NCBI RefSeq assembly: GCF_963678635.1
Contig: NC_087068.1
Location: 54,026,213-54,090,212, forward strand
From: Symsagittifera roscoffensis
Taxonomy: Eukaryota; Xenacoelomorpha; Acoela; Convolutidae
DNA length: 64,000 bases
Reading direction: 5' to 3'
Shown: positions 30,473-42,159 of the stretch, one piece after another
Layout of the letters: each line of letters begins with the position of its first letter
How positions within the stretch are numbered: the stretch's first letter is position 1
The notes under the pieces: model-generated
Told to the model about the DNA's origin: nothing
The model's database searches: none
What the model saw: the letters and a program-made list of their open reading frames with translations, nothing else
Position numbers and translations under genes: made by a program

Positions 30473-32811
30473 TTAAAAGTTAAAAATTGTAATTTGTTAA
30501 TTTAGCAAGTCTGATAAAGAATAGAAACTTTTATTCAATTATTTTGTTTTCTCTTTTTTTGGTTGAACAGCTTCGGTTTGTGTTATATTGGCTTAGCGAA
30601 CTTATTTTGCGTAATCTCGACCATACATATAGCAAAATATATCTATATGTTATTATGTGCTTCAGTACAGTTTGGTAGTAAAACGATTATAACTTCACAA
30701 TAATTTTTATGACAACAGTTTTGTTTTCGGGTCAGCAGAGGTCTGATCAAAAGTTGTGGCCCCTTTTTGCCGCAATCGCCAAAGTTTTTGAGGCTTTTTA
30801 GAAACATCATCCGAAACAAGCTTGAAGTTTTTGTAGTAGTAATTTTTTCAAACTACTTTTTCAGTAACTTTTTCTACTGAATTTTTCAGAATTTTTTCTA
30901 CTTCTATCTTGGTTTTCTCTTCTCTATCTACTTAAGCAATGTTTTATTTTGCGAAGCTCAGCTTCACCACTGTGTCATAATAATGAGACCGACTGCTTTG
31001 TTTCAATTCAATTTAGAACGTTTTATTCCGCGGCTTATTCGTGGTATGAGAACTCAAAAGTAGCTCTTTTAAAACCCCAAGATCTTGTCAAAAAAAGATC
31101 CAAGGACATTTTGAGATTTGAGCTCCGCCAAAAACGTCTTAACACCAAAGATGAAAATAAATGTCACCGAGAATTATTTAAACAAATGCAAGAAACTGGC
31201 TTCTGCCAGCTCACAGAAGTGTCCTTCAGGAAGAATTGATCAAAAATGTAATTCGTCAAGAAATTAAAAGGGAACAAAAAAAACGAAAAATAATCCGAAT
31301 ATTTCTGACGGCTCTCTCCGTAAAACATTATCAAGAACTCACTATCGAAAAGCAATTTTTTTTAGTTTTCTCTTGTTTCTTTTTTTTAAACGGGGTACAC
31401 TTTTCTGCAGTAAAAATTCTAGTGCTTGCCCGGATTGAAGTCCCACCGTTAAAAATTGCTTTTTCTGTAGTATCCCAGTGATCGCTATTTTCCAGCGCTG
31501 ATTCATGTATAATTCAGAGTTGGTTGCATAGATAAACCTGCGATTTTTCAGAGATATTTCAGTAATGATTCCGTAGAAAATCATCGCTAAAACTTAAGAA
31601 ATTTTAACTCATTCTTGTAGCTTTCAAATGAGAGTTATAAATGATAACCTCTTTAGCTTTTAGTGCATTAAGGATTGGTAGCGATGAGGTAACATACAGG
31701 TCAATAAATCTCATGGTTAGGGGATCGAGTCACCGTTAGAGAACTATTTTTTCTCATTCTGATAGGTTTTTTAATGCTGTTTAATCGCTGAAAATAAGCC
31801 AAATTAGCAATATTTATCGATAAAATTTGCTATTGTGGCAATGAACATCGATAATTCATCAATGGCGATCGCTTTTGTTCAACTTTTTATCGCTTATTTT
31901 CATTGTGAGCTCAACACGGGTGCCTTAACGGTTAATCGTTTATTTTGTTTTTATTTGGACTTGTTGTTGCGATGTCTTATAAATTCTTTTTTCCTGATGG
32001 TCGAAAACATAAAAAAATCAGGAAAAAAATAGATAGAAGTTTTCTAAACATATGCGAAAGTCTGCACTTTTTATTATAAATTCAAAAATTTAACTTTCAA
32101 TGCAAATCTCGAATTGCAGTTTGTATAGGAGATTTGTGACCTTTAGCCTCTGTCTTTTCTTATATACGAAATTTTCTGGTTAATGTGTTTTCATACAGTT
32201 TTGTTTGTATCCGCATATTTCAAAAATGGCAAAAAACTGGTAGTACAAGCCGTTTTCCTCAGAAAAAATCCTTGAAAAACCAGTCAAGGAAGCCCATGCG
32301 AGTTCACTGCAATATTCTCACATGGTTTTCCCTCAAATGACCAGACCTGGCTCCAGAGATAACTTCAGGGATGGACTTCGATGGACAGGTAACTCGGGTG
32401 TCTTCCGATTTGACCAGCACTGCGTTTGTTCTCCAATATATGCTTAGTAAGAATAAAGAGCATCATGGAAAGTCAAATGAAACGTCTATGAGTCTCAAAA
32501 ACATACACACCAAATGAAAGGTTTGCTTTCTTTCGAACATTTGGTGCAAGAAAGTTCGAAAACGTTTTAAAAGTTGAGCGTGAAATTCAATTTTTTCAAC
32601 GAAATTGGTTTAGGAAGCAACTAAATTTTTGAACAGAACAATTGATATCTTTCAAATTTCAACCCACAAAATAAAAACCGAGTTATCATGTTGCTATTGT
32701 TATTTTCCTAAATATTTCTCGGCCGTGCTATTCAGCTGTTTTATAGATAGGAAAAGTTTTTCAGCTTTGCTTATAAGATACAAGAGTTTCAAAATTTATG
32801 CCAACTTTATT
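30473..32811. other. Mostly empty stretch with one possible exon
   Basis: Apart from the tentative exon listed separately (31017-31239), no gene is supported. AT-rich, with short chance frames. Confidence 0.4.
31017..31239 (+). CDS. Possible terminal exon of unknown gene, weak
   Basis: After an acceptor-like TTTCAATTCAATTTAG an open frame encodes about 74 charged residues (e.g. VKKRSKDILRFELRQKRL) ending in a stop at 31239. A similar basic stretch (QEIKREQKKRKIIRIFL) follows in another frame at 31236. I do not recognise the sequence. It may be a pseudogene fragment or chance. Confidence 0.2.
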
Positions 32812-33336
32812 GTTCCGACTTTCGATACGAAAGTAACGGAATATTTGTGCTTGGGGTGAGTTTTTTTTCTTCAGACAAATTTCGACTTTTTAATTAGCCG
32901 TTTTTGGCGCAATTTTATATCATTCGAAGGCTATTGTTGTCCTGAGCTTGAACTTGAACAGATATTTCACCTGTGATCATTTTTCGTAAATTTATGAGGG
33001 TTTAAAGATTGCCATTCTGGCCAATTTGGGACAATTAACGCGCGAAAAATTTCGCGCTATTAACGCGTAAGCGAGATTTAATCCGTCTTAGAAATCGTTC
33101 CAAATTGGTTCAAGGAAGCTTATATGCCATAATTGATTTGTTAATAGGCGCAAAAACTATCACTTTGTACTTAATATGACGTGTGGGGAGATGTTTTTAC
33201 ATAAAATCTCTAATTTTTTCAAAAAAAAGTTTTTTATTTTTTTTATTACTTTGAATATTTTCATCTTATTAAACCTCCATAGACCTTAAAAGGCAGTCGG
33301 AACTTTCAGAGCTTCGCCCTGATACGAGCAGTCTTG
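32812..33336 (+). mobile_element. Family A Helentron-like element, copy A2
   Basis: The best complete copy. The 5' end is GTTCCGACTTTCG-ATA-CGAAAGT followed by AACGGAA, a perfect 7-bp hairpin inside a TTCCG/CGGAA pair. The middle has TTAACGCGCGAAAAATTTCG and TATTAACGCGT. The 3' end is GGCAGTCGGAAC, hairpin AGAGCTTCGCCCT (consensus CAGGGCTTCGCCCTG), then GATACGAGCAGTCTTG before TT. 5' GTTCCGAC and 3' GTCGGAAC are exact complements. 525 bp and no coding frame. Confidence 0.75.
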
Positions 33337-33338
33337 TT

Positions 33339-33866
33339 GTTTCAACTTCCGATACGAAAGTAACGGAATATTTGTGCTCGGGGTGGGTTTTTTTTTCTTC
33401 AGACAAATTTAGACTTTTAACTAGCCATTTTTGGAGGAATTTTTTACATCATTCGAAAGGTATTGTTGTCTTGAGCTCAAATTTGAAAATTTTTTTTACC
33501 TGTGATCATTTTTCGTAAAGTTACGGGGGTTTAAAGATTGCCATTTTGGCCAATTTGGGACAATTAACGCGCGATATATTTCGCGCTATTAACGCGTAAG
33601 CGGAGAGTTAATCCGCCTTAGAAATCGTTCCAAATTGGTTAAAAGAAGCTTATGTGCCATAATTGGTTTGTGACAAGGAGCAAAATCTATCCTTTTGTAC
33701 TTTGTATGGCGTGTGGGGGGATAATTTTCATAAAAAATTTCAAATTTTAGAAATTTTTTTTTTGATTTTGTTTTATTTCATTGAATTTTTTAATGTTATT
33801 ACTGCTCCATAAACCTTAAAAGGCAGTCGGAACATTCAGGGTTTTGCCCTGATACGAGCAGTCTTG
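33339..33866 (+). mobile_element. Family A Helentron-like element, copy A3 (tandem)
   Basis: Begins two bases after copy A2 ends and repeats it from end to end (ATACGAAAGTAACGGAATAT at the 5' side; CAGGGTTTTGCCCTG hairpin and GAGCAGTCTTG before TT at the 3' side). Its outermost 5' bases are changed (GTTTCAAC for GTTCCGAC). The two copies form a clean head-to-tail tandem of 528 and 525 bp. Confidence 0.75.
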
Positions 33867-34602
33867 TTTAATTTAGAACTGACAAAAAATGAATAGTAGA
33901 TGTAATTAGCTTTTACTAACATGTTTCGTTTTCTGAAAATTCAATCTTACAAGTCTAACTCCGGTTTCTGGATCTTTTCTTTGAAACGAGTTCTTCTTTC
34001 TACTAGATAAAAACATCGGTTATGCATAATTTTCGAACAAATTTTTCTTAGAAGTGGGAGCGAGGAAAGATGTAACAAAATCTTTGTTGTTAGTTGCTAT
34101 TGAGCTCAAGTCTCTCTTTTTTCACTGTTGAGTTTAGTGTTCTATTTCTTTAACAAAGCATAGGGTAAACAATTTTGAATAGTAATTTTTGTTTTCTTTT
34201 GAAAAACCTTTTTGAATATCCTAAACAATTTTCTCATACTATTCCAAGAAGAGATGAGATTTGCGACTAAGTTTGAAATTCAAAATGATTAATAATCTGA
34301 GTAATGTGCTTATTAATAATGATTACTTACTAGGTTTCACTCAGGTGGAAAAATAATTTGAACGCATGAATTTTTCATTTTTAATATTTTTTGAATAGAA
34401 GGTGATTACTGTTGTTGGTTTTGACAGCTATATTTTAATTTATTGTTTCAATTTGTCTTCCAAATACTTCAAACAGGTTTCCAATTTTGACTTTAATTAT
34501 TCCAGTCGTTGATACTTTTTGACAGATCAGAAACCCATTAATTTTAATTAGTTTACAAAAATGGCGTCACTCAAGATAGAGTGACCGAATGCTCGAAATT
34601 TA
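33867..34602. other. Gene-empty stretch between element copies
   Basis: AT-rich with no supported gene, RNA or clear repeat. Confidence 0.4.
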
Positions 34603-35138
34603 AGATTCCGACCACTAAAATCTTGTATTCGGTTGGATTTTCTAAAGTGAAATCAGATACTAAAAACTATTATCGGGGTGGGTTGAGTGATATATCATAT
34701 TGAAGCCTTTTCAATCTTGATTCGAACGAAATTACAAAATAGTGAAATTGTTTTTCCACTGTTGAGAAATCCGGTTGGAATTTTTTGCTTTGTCTTCTGA
34801 TTTCGAACGAGTAAAACCAGTGCACCGGCTTAATATAGAAGGATGATCACACACTACCAATAGATTTTATTTGAATGTTTTATTCACGCCCTAAAAAACT
34901 AGCAAAATCAGATTTCAAAGCCATCTTTAAATTTTTTAAAGATTTTATTATTTTTCATTTTTGAAAAAAAAAATTGATTTTCAATACGCCTTTTTTTGAA
35001 TACCATAAATGTCTAAAATCTAATCTTTTGATCAGATCATTTCATCTGAAAATAATTGTGAAAAAACTTCTTTTGTAGTTGTATGAAAATTCTGGTCGGA
35101 ACATGCTGTGCTACTTGCACAGCAACCGGCTATTCTTG
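34603..35138 (+). mobile_element. Family B Helentron-like element, copy B2
   Basis: The 5' side is GATTCCGACCACTAAAATC; internal TGAGTGATATATCATAT matches B1. The 3' side is GGTCGGAACATG, hairpin CTGTGCTACTTGCACAG, then CAACCGGCTATTCTTG before TT. This is the cleanest family B 3' end in the window. Confidence 0.65.
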
Positions 35139-36868
35139 TTTTTGTTGCCTTCAGCCAATCAGAAATGAATATTCAAAAATCTCAAACTAAATGCAAAAAT
35201 CTAAAAAGCAGCGAATAAATCCAGGCTATTGAAATTAAGCAGATACATGAATTTTCAAATATTGCCAAGTCGAACTCTTTGCTTTTTCTAAAACCACATA
35301 CCAATTTTAAAAAAAACTAAATAGATTGAACTTTTTGCTGATTAACTGCACGTATTTTATATGACAAATTATTAGTGGTGCTATAACTAAGTTTCTGTTA
35401 AGAATAAGTTCGGTTTTGTGTGAAGGACCTTCTGCAAATAGGAACGACTAATGATGGTGATTGCTTAAAACTTTTCCACCATTTCGTCACTCAATCATGA
35501 GAATACCAGCGGTTACAAAAATTACTCACAAGGATATATAAAACTTGAGTATGTAGAGTAAATTTTTTTTGAAAGTAGATGAAATCTTGTTTGGTTTGTT
35601 ATTAAACACGAGTGTTTCTTCTGTCAATTTTAATGGCAATTTTTCATTGAGTGCTTTGGCTCTTTTTCAAGCTCATAGTTCACTCAGGTTGCATACTTTA
35701 TGCTTTAATTTAATTTGAAACTTAATAATAAACAAATAATCGGTTTAACATAGTTTCGATTTAAATAGAACTTGACAACCCTTTTTTTGCAAATAGCTCG
35801 TATCAGTGTAAACTTGTGCAAGTTTCTCCAAACGAACTCTGTGTTTTTGCTAGTTGAAATTTCACCTGAATTTGAAGTTGCCATTTTCCGTAGATGGTAT
35901 TATTGGGAAGACAGGGCCAAAACTCTTGCTGAGAACACTCAAACTATAACTTTTAGGGCTTATAAAAAAGCATAAAAGAAACCCAATCAGACAAACAAAA
36001 ATAGAAAAAGCTGGACTGCACAATTTTAGCAGAACAGTTAGTGCTATCTTTTTTAGAACATGGTTCTCTTGAGAACGTTTTCAAAAAAAATTACGAGGAC
36101 AGCTGACCAGCTAAATGATCCTGGTTTTAAGATGTTCTTCGACCAAGTACAACTCAATAGTTTCAAGAGTCTTTGCCTGCAAAAGTTGTTTCTCGAGAAA
36201 CGCTCAAAATTTGAGGTCAATCTGTTACTAGTAAGTTTTATAGTAAGCTAGCAATATCAAAATGAGCTGACAGAAAGTTAGGTTCCGAGCGGTTGCGGTT
36301 TTAAGTAGTTTCTCACTGGATTTGAAAATGGTTCAACTGCGGTAAGAATAAATTGATTTTCTCAGTTTTGTTTAGTTTTGTAACTGGGGATACAATTGCT
36401 ATTCGAACTAGTTTGTTTGGGATGCAGCAAGATGCCTACGTACGTAGCGGTTATCATGTGTGCTCATTGGCATGCTTAATTGTTTTTTTTTACGAGACCA
36501 AACTGTGTATTTTGTGAATTGTAAGCGGATTCCGCAACAAGGTCGCTCCCTTTGTTTTTCTTTGGTTCTTACGTATTCTTCGATCATTCCCATTTCTTTT
36601 CCATGGCATGTTTATGTATGTCTTGATCAATGTCTGCTAATTCAAAAAGTCCAACTTTGATCATCGTTGAAAAATTTTGCCAAATCGTTGCTTTCGTTAC
36701 ATCATTTGTGAAAGACAGCTCATAGATAATTCAGGTCGTTTTTTATGCATTGTAAATGCAAGACAAGCCAAACCTGTGGTGCTTTGGGAAACCAAGCTTT
36801 CAGGAACCATTTGAGGAACCCAAAACTTTTCAGAAGTTAAATTTAGAAAAAAAATTCAATTTTTTAGT
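35139..36868. other. Non-coding stretch, unresolved short frames
   Basis: Two plus-strand frames (35772-35975 and 36060-36251) have moderately protein-like composition but no recognisable motif, start context or splice support. Nothing else is identified. Confidence 0.35.
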
Positions 36869-37087
36869 TTATGGAACACTTTTTGTCATACAATTTTTAT
36901 ATATGGAAAAATGCTTATCATAATTGAACACGTGTTCGGGATGTTTGATGGATGTGACATCAGTGACGAAGGAAGATGATGTCTCCAAGCAATTATCAAC
37001 ATCACAAGAAGGACCCTTCAAACTAATTTTATTGATCACACGTTCGTCGGGTATAAACGGCCAATGTGTAGTCCTTAGAATGCTCAT
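36869..37087 (-). pseudogene. BEL/Pao pol segment after RNase H
   Basis: A 72-residue frame directly after the RNase H fragment includes TTHWPFIPDERVINKI. In Pao elements this position holds the RNase H-integrase connection, so position and composition fit, but the motif is weak. The bases near 36890 (TCATACAATTTTTATATATGG) resemble a stretch at 28030 by gypsy 2. Confidence 0.45.
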
Positions 37088-37470
37088 ACCAATAAACCAG
37101 CTGCTATCCTTGAGGTGTTCCGAAGAAACCCCCGCGCACCGGTATCAGCTGGATTATGGCCGCGCAGAACATGGTGCCACTCATCAATAGTGGTCGATTC
37201 AAGGATTTCGCCGACACGATTAGCGACGAAAACAGGTAAATTTTCAGTGGAGTTTAGCCACTGCAAAACTGTTGTACTATCTGTCCACATGTAGACATGG
37301 TTAATGCTGACATTAAAGGCTGTAATTATATCTTCTTTCAGTCGTGTGGCGAGCAGAGCAGCTTGAAGCTCTAGCTTCGGTATAGGTAGCGCTTTCATGG
37401 GCGCAACGCGAGCTTTGCCAAAAATAAAGGATATTTGAGTTTTGTGCGAACTCGAGAGTCGCGCACGCAA
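37084..37470 (-). pseudogene. BEL/Pao RNase H
   Basis: The frame contains MKALPIPKLELQAALLATRL, the typical Pao RNase H start, then YMWTDSTTVLQWLNS with the catalytic Asp, and VFVANRVGEI and EWHHVLRGHNPADTGARG, the conserved end of the domain. Motif order and spacing match Pao RNase H. It is open here but followed by a shift, and the RT before it is broken. Confidence 0.85.
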
Positions 37471-37754
37471 AATTCCAACTGCTCAGAAAACATCCTGCGA
37501 GCTATCGCCGAACAAGTGGAGCTCAATTTGATCCACAGGCCCTGTGAAGTAACAACGGGGAAGAGTCAATTGCCCTATGAGAGGGAGACCGGAGTGCCAC
37601 TCGAGAAATTTATCTCTTCCGGCAATTCATCGTCCCAGATTTAACCACTGATTTTCCAAATATCTTTAAGCAAAAGACGGGCTACACATAACTGTGTGTA
37701 TGGAGGTACTAACCCAACAGGGTCAAACACAGAAGAGACGAAACTCAAGACGGT

Positions 37755-38550
37755 TCATTGAGTTATTACCTGTTTGAGAAGACGATCCACGCCTCTGCTA
37801 ACAACCAATGTGTCTTTCACATGGTGCCACTTAAGACCTAAGACGTGTGATGATTGTTCGGCACCGTTAAAAATTTCCTTGATGGGTGAAGACGAGGTTT
37901 CGCAATCCTCGGGTTTCATTGCTGAGGTATTCTGATCAGCATTACCGACAAATTTAGTCAAAATAAATCCTCCCAACTTTAATAACGAAACCAACTCGAG
38001 GCTGATTTTAATTGCATGGGTAACGTTCTTGAACGAATCCAAGTAATCGTCCATGTAAAAGTTTTTCGTTTACGACTGATGCGGCCTCAGGGTGTGTGGA
38101 CATATTATCAGTTGCTGTTTTTCGCAACCCGAAATTGGCGCACGGCGGCGAATCCCGTGCGCAGAATATATGGCGAGTGTACTGGTGAACTACCACATCG
38201 TAAGTGGTATCCTCCCGTCACAAAAAAACGGAGCGAAAATTGATCGCGGGCGACGACTCCTACCTGGAGGAACATACCCTCTATATCCGCGGAGACGGCG
38301 TACTTGTGTCGACGGAACCGCAAAAGCGCAAAAGTGCAAAAGGACTCGTCGCACCTTACCCGGCTTATTTGGATTTACGGTCGGACGGTGCGGAAGATAT
38401 CAGTCGCGATCGGAACGCTTACGTGGATCATGAGGTTCGACGGTAACGACATAGCCTTTCCTAATGTCCTTTCTATTGTGTCTGCGTATCTTTCGCGCAG
38501 TTCGGGATCTTTACCTAACCTTCTCTCCAATGTTTTAAAATGGGCGTGTG
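37755..38550 (-). pseudogene. BEL/Pao reverse transcriptase, frameshifted
   Basis: Fragments in several frames give YAVSADIEGMFLQVGV (first catalytic Asp), a TTYDVVVHQYTRHIF strand, then FYMDDYLDSF (second catalytic pair, YMDD) and the thumb-side sequence (LLKLGGFILTKF; HVLGLKWHHVKDTLVV). At least two frame changes lie between 38433 and 38054. Confidence 0.85.
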
Positions 38551-38551
38551 A

Positions 38552-39240
38552 CTAGTAATAAATGTTTGGTAGACTGACATTACTATCAATCCAAGGCATA
38601 GGCACAATGTATCTTTCGCCAGTGTGAACGGTTTCAGAATTTAGGATGGAGAAAGCATGTTTATCTGCGGCGGAACGGTCATCGACTTGTTTGAAAGCAC
38701 CATAAGATTCCAACTCGTACCAGAATTTTATCTGGTCGGTCAAAGAAGAATCTTCAACAACACAATTGAAACACGAAGAAGTAGAAACAACGGACGGCGG
38801 CAACGGACCACTTATGAGCCAACCTATCGGTGAGCGAACGGAACACGGTGAGTTTTTATCATCTCCCAAGATGAACTCAATGGGTCTAACGGCGTGGTAG
38901 TAGTCTTGTCCTATAATAACTTCAACGTCCTCATAAGTATATTGAGTGGGCTTAATAGGTGCTAATTGTGGATATTTGTTCTGCAAATCAGCGAAATTGA
39001 TTAATTCAAAACCAAGCCGAATATTGTCTTTAACGTATGCACACAGAGCGAATATGAAATCACTATTATTCGGCTCGGAGGAAAATGTAAACTTGACCTT
39101 CTGAGTTTTAATGACGTCGGTTGAATTGAAACCACTAATTGACAAGTTAACGGGCTCCCCTACTAAGCCGAGACGGTTAACGAGTGACGAAGACATCCAA
39201 GAGTGAGTCGATGCACTATCACAAAGACCAAAGCCAGGAG
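38552..39240 (-). pseudogene. BEL/Pao aspartic protease region
   Basis: The frame starts with LCDSASTHSWMSSSLVNRLG, where Asp-Ser-Ala is the retropepsin active-site triplet in Pao elements, and continues through IIGQDYYHAVRPIEFI and SPIGWLISGPLP, the conserved segment linking protease to RT. Nearly all of the domain is open; the frame ends at 38552 just before the RT. Confidence 0.8.
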
Positions 39241-39297
39241 ACAGGGTACATCCGAGGATACACCAAGTGTTGCAATTGGCAACAACCCTTTAGACGA

Positions 39298-39680
39298 TTA
39301 AATGTCATGTACATCACTAACAGCGGCATGGGTGGAAGTGTTTGTATGCTCCTTGGATTTGTTTGTTCCAGCCTTATTTGGGACATTTGAATTTTCCTTC
39401 CGAGCGAATATTTCTTCGGCTCCATGGAACAAGACATTATGTGTGCTATCGCACTCTGGTTCCGGGCTTTTTTTAGCTCTAGAATATTGCCGGAAACTAT
39501 GATTGCCATTAAGGCAAGTGAAGCAAAATTTCTGTTCAGCTACGTATTTTGCTAGCTGAATAGCATTCTTTTCCTTGAAAACAGCACAGTTCCATAAGGC
39601 ATGACTACCCTTACACAAAACGCACGGTGGAAACTTAAACTTATCCTGAGCCTTACTAGTTACTTGACTATTGGCTGCAG
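39298..39680 (-). pseudogene. BEL/Pao gag zinc-knuckle region
   Basis: Two CCHC-like motifs: CVLCKGSHALWNC (C-x2-C-x3-H-x4-C) and CFTCLNGNHSFRQY, whose last ligand is Tyr in place of Cys. Frame 39618-39298 continues to a Ser/Thr/Asn-rich part. These motifs bind element RNA in Pao gag. Confidence 0.75.
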
Positions 39681-39917
39681 AAACTTTTGTTTTTTTTTGG
39701 CTTAACTGGTTCCTCGTTTTTTTTTCCTTAGAGTTAAGTACACGTAATCTTTCATACCCCTCGGCCTTTTTTTCAACCAGTTATTAAAGTCTAAGAGTGT
39801 TGGTCGCTGCCAATTATGCCTAACAGTATGCATTGACCAAGCTTTCTTGAGGTAAGGCGGAAGTTTACTAACAGCTTGGTTTAACAGGTTAAGACTTTTT
39901 AGATCATCGTTAAATGG

Positions 39918-40640
39918 CTATGATTTGAAAAATGCTACGAGGCCAGATATTGCAGAGGCGAAACTTATGATTTTTTCTGAATTGTGTATCTTAAGTAGAG
40001 GAAAAGTATTCAACTTATCAAGATGCGCACCAACAATAGCGTGTGGTTGCCCAAACTTCCGTTGCAAGGTGGCCAGTGTATCCTTGTAGATAACGCCACT
40101 ATAACTAAATTCCGCAATTGCGATTTTTGCTTTGCCTGTGACGAGTATTTTTAAATATGTTAGTTTCGTATCATCGGTGAGAATAGCGGAATCAACGGTG
40201 CACTTAAACTGACCAAAGCATTCGTGCCAGTTTAACGGGTTGCCGTCAAACTGGGCTAACTTCCATTTAGGAAGATGATCTTTGCGGCAATGCATCAATA
40301 ATTCCATAAATTCACGAGCGGAGAGAGGTCGATCCGATGAACAACCTTGGTTCGGATAAGCGGAAGACGGTGCGTAGTGTTCGTTGACTGGCTGATAACC
40401 AGTATCAGTATAATTGACAAAATGCGAAACATAATGGGAAAGAACTGGCGGAGAATTAAAATACACAGTCCCACCAGTAGTATATGGGGCGGCGCTGTTA
40501 CACGGTGGGACAACATTTTTCACATTAGAAAAAATGTTTCCAGTATTACAACACTGAGCAGGCGTGACGATTGGAGTTGTAGCTGCCATTCGCCATAAGT
40601 TTGCATCACTTGTGTAGTAGTCGTTGATATTAGGTGACAC
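39918..40640 (-). pseudogene. BEL/Pao gag core
   Basis: A 240-residue frame includes LPKWKLAQFDGNPLNWHECF and ILTDDTKLTYLKILVTGKAK, then ATLQRKFGQPHAIVGAHLDK, the conserved capsid-like (DUF1759-type) core of Pao gag. The N-terminal third is Asn/Pro/Tyr-rich with no domain. The frame ends at 39918 before the zinc knuckles, separated by stops. Confidence 0.8.
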
Positions 40641-40673
40641 AGTATGCGGTACAAAGGGAATATTATGTTGCGT

Positions 40674-41555
40674 CTAAGCTGGAGCTGCATGGCATCTAGG
40701 TGCCGAAAAGAAAACCGGTGGTGGGTTTACTCCAGAAGATGAAAAGTCACAACCAGCAAATGCAGGTGACAGAGAAACAAAACCAGAACCGGGTTGTGCC
40801 GGTAACATTGGGACAGGTAATGATTCCGGTTGCCCGATGGCAAAACTACCATTGGTTATGTTTGAACTCATGGTTTGTAAAGGAACAGCAGACAGTGGTG
40901 GTAACAGGTGTGCACTAGAATGCATATTGTTAACTGGGAATGAAACAGATAGAACAGAAGCTTGCAATGGCAAAAGGCTTGCACTGCTAAATCGAGGCAT
41001 AGTCCGATGTCCATGACTATAGATTCCAGGGTCACTCAATGCTGTGTGCTCATGGTTATGACTATTACTGGTGTGAATTGCATGAGCGAGGTTGGCAGAA
41101 GTCGTCTGTTCTGACGAAATTGGTACAGGAGTGAAGGCCAGCAAATCTGCCGCACTAGCAACGTCACGAGGTGCTTGTGAACTGACAGAGTCTACCCAAT
41201 CATTAGTCCGATCGGTTGCTACTTTTGAAATAGGTTGACTTACTCCTGTCGAGTTACTTTCCGCTACCTTCTCGCTAACCTCAGATGAACTGTCTTTAAG
41301 TTCAAAAGCTTTCATTTCCATTTCAATTAGTTGCTTTTTATGACTTTCAGCCAATTGCACTAGTTTCATCAGACTTTGCTCAAACATTAGACGGTTCTCT
41401 TGCTCTTTAAGTCTTATAGATACTTGATACTGCCTTTCCAGCTCCTCATGGCGTCGTTTTACTAAAGCTAGCTCATGCCGTTTCTCACTTGATGACATAG
41501 TGCGAACAGTCGACGTATGTTCTGACGAAATTGGTACAGGAGTGAAGGCCAGCAA
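40674..41555 (-). pseudogene. BEL/Pao gag N-terminal part with coiled coil
   Basis: A 293-residue frame with a charged coiled-coil stretch (ELALVKRRHEELERQYQVS through ENRLMFEQSLMKLVQL) then Ser/Pro/His-rich sequence. LLAFTPVPISSE occurs twice because of a 38-bp direct repeat (41108-41145 and 41519-41556). Role inferred from position between gag start and core. Confidence 0.6.
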
Positions 41556-41573
41556 ACCTGGCGCAGGATTATG

Positions 41574-42002
41574 TTAGTCAAGCTTTCTACTATCCTTAGA
41601 CTTATTAGAGACCTTAGACCTGTTTTCAGATACTCGTGCTTCTGAATCTCTTGTTTTGTGAGAGCATGAGGATGTCTCAGACCTAGTTTGTTGTAAAGAT
41701 CCCTTGCTGCCTGTATTGCCGGCTGCTGAAAATGACGAAGATTCAAGGCTCATCTTGTAACTCTGAGCTTCATGCATTACTTTATCGTTCATTTCGATTA
41801 ATTTCTTAAGCCAAAGGTCTTGCTGAGTAAAAGTTTTTTCGGGGTTTTCCGTTTTTCCCGCTAACCTAATTAATTGCTCATTCACGTCAACAGCTTTTTT
41901 CAACGCAATTTTACATTTGTAAACAGCATTATCATTTTTTTGCGGTGCGACTATTGTTCTCAATGAACTCAAGTAAAAATGAATGATCTTTAAGCAGCTC
42001 AT
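41574..42002 (-). pseudogene. BEL/Pao gag start
   Basis: A 142-residue frame rich in Lys, Ser and Glu, including ALKKAVDVNEQLIRLAGK and FTQQDLWLKKLIEMNDKV, of the kind seen at Pao gag N termini. It stops at 41574, just before the next gag frame, so a stop or shift separates them. Confidence 0.55.
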
Positions 42003-42159
42003 TTTCTAGATTTAGATGGGTTTCAAATAACTTGCGTATCTTATTTTGGAGTTTTTTGTCAATGTTTTTCACAAATTGACAATATTTCACGGATGCTCAC
42101 TAAATAGAAAACAATTAATAAATGAGATACTGTTTTGATACGTAATCGAATTTACATTA

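Larger units (their letters stand above)
36869..42002 (-). mobile_element. BEL/Pao LTR retrotransposon, truncated
   Basis: The minus strand carries gag (42002 to about 39300) with a zinc-knuckle region, a Pao-type aspartic protease (about 39240-38552), RT with a YMDD box (38550-37755), RNase H (37470-37084) and a short downstream piece (37087-36869). Frame changes occur in RT and gag. Integrase and the 3' LTR are missing, so the copy is truncated at its 3' end. A related 158-residue frame may belong upstream (42636-42160). Confidence 0.85.

Noticed and set aside
35772-36251. Two plus-strand frames that look mildly protein-like
   Set aside because: No recognisable motif, no splice sites joining them, and stop codons between; too weak to call.
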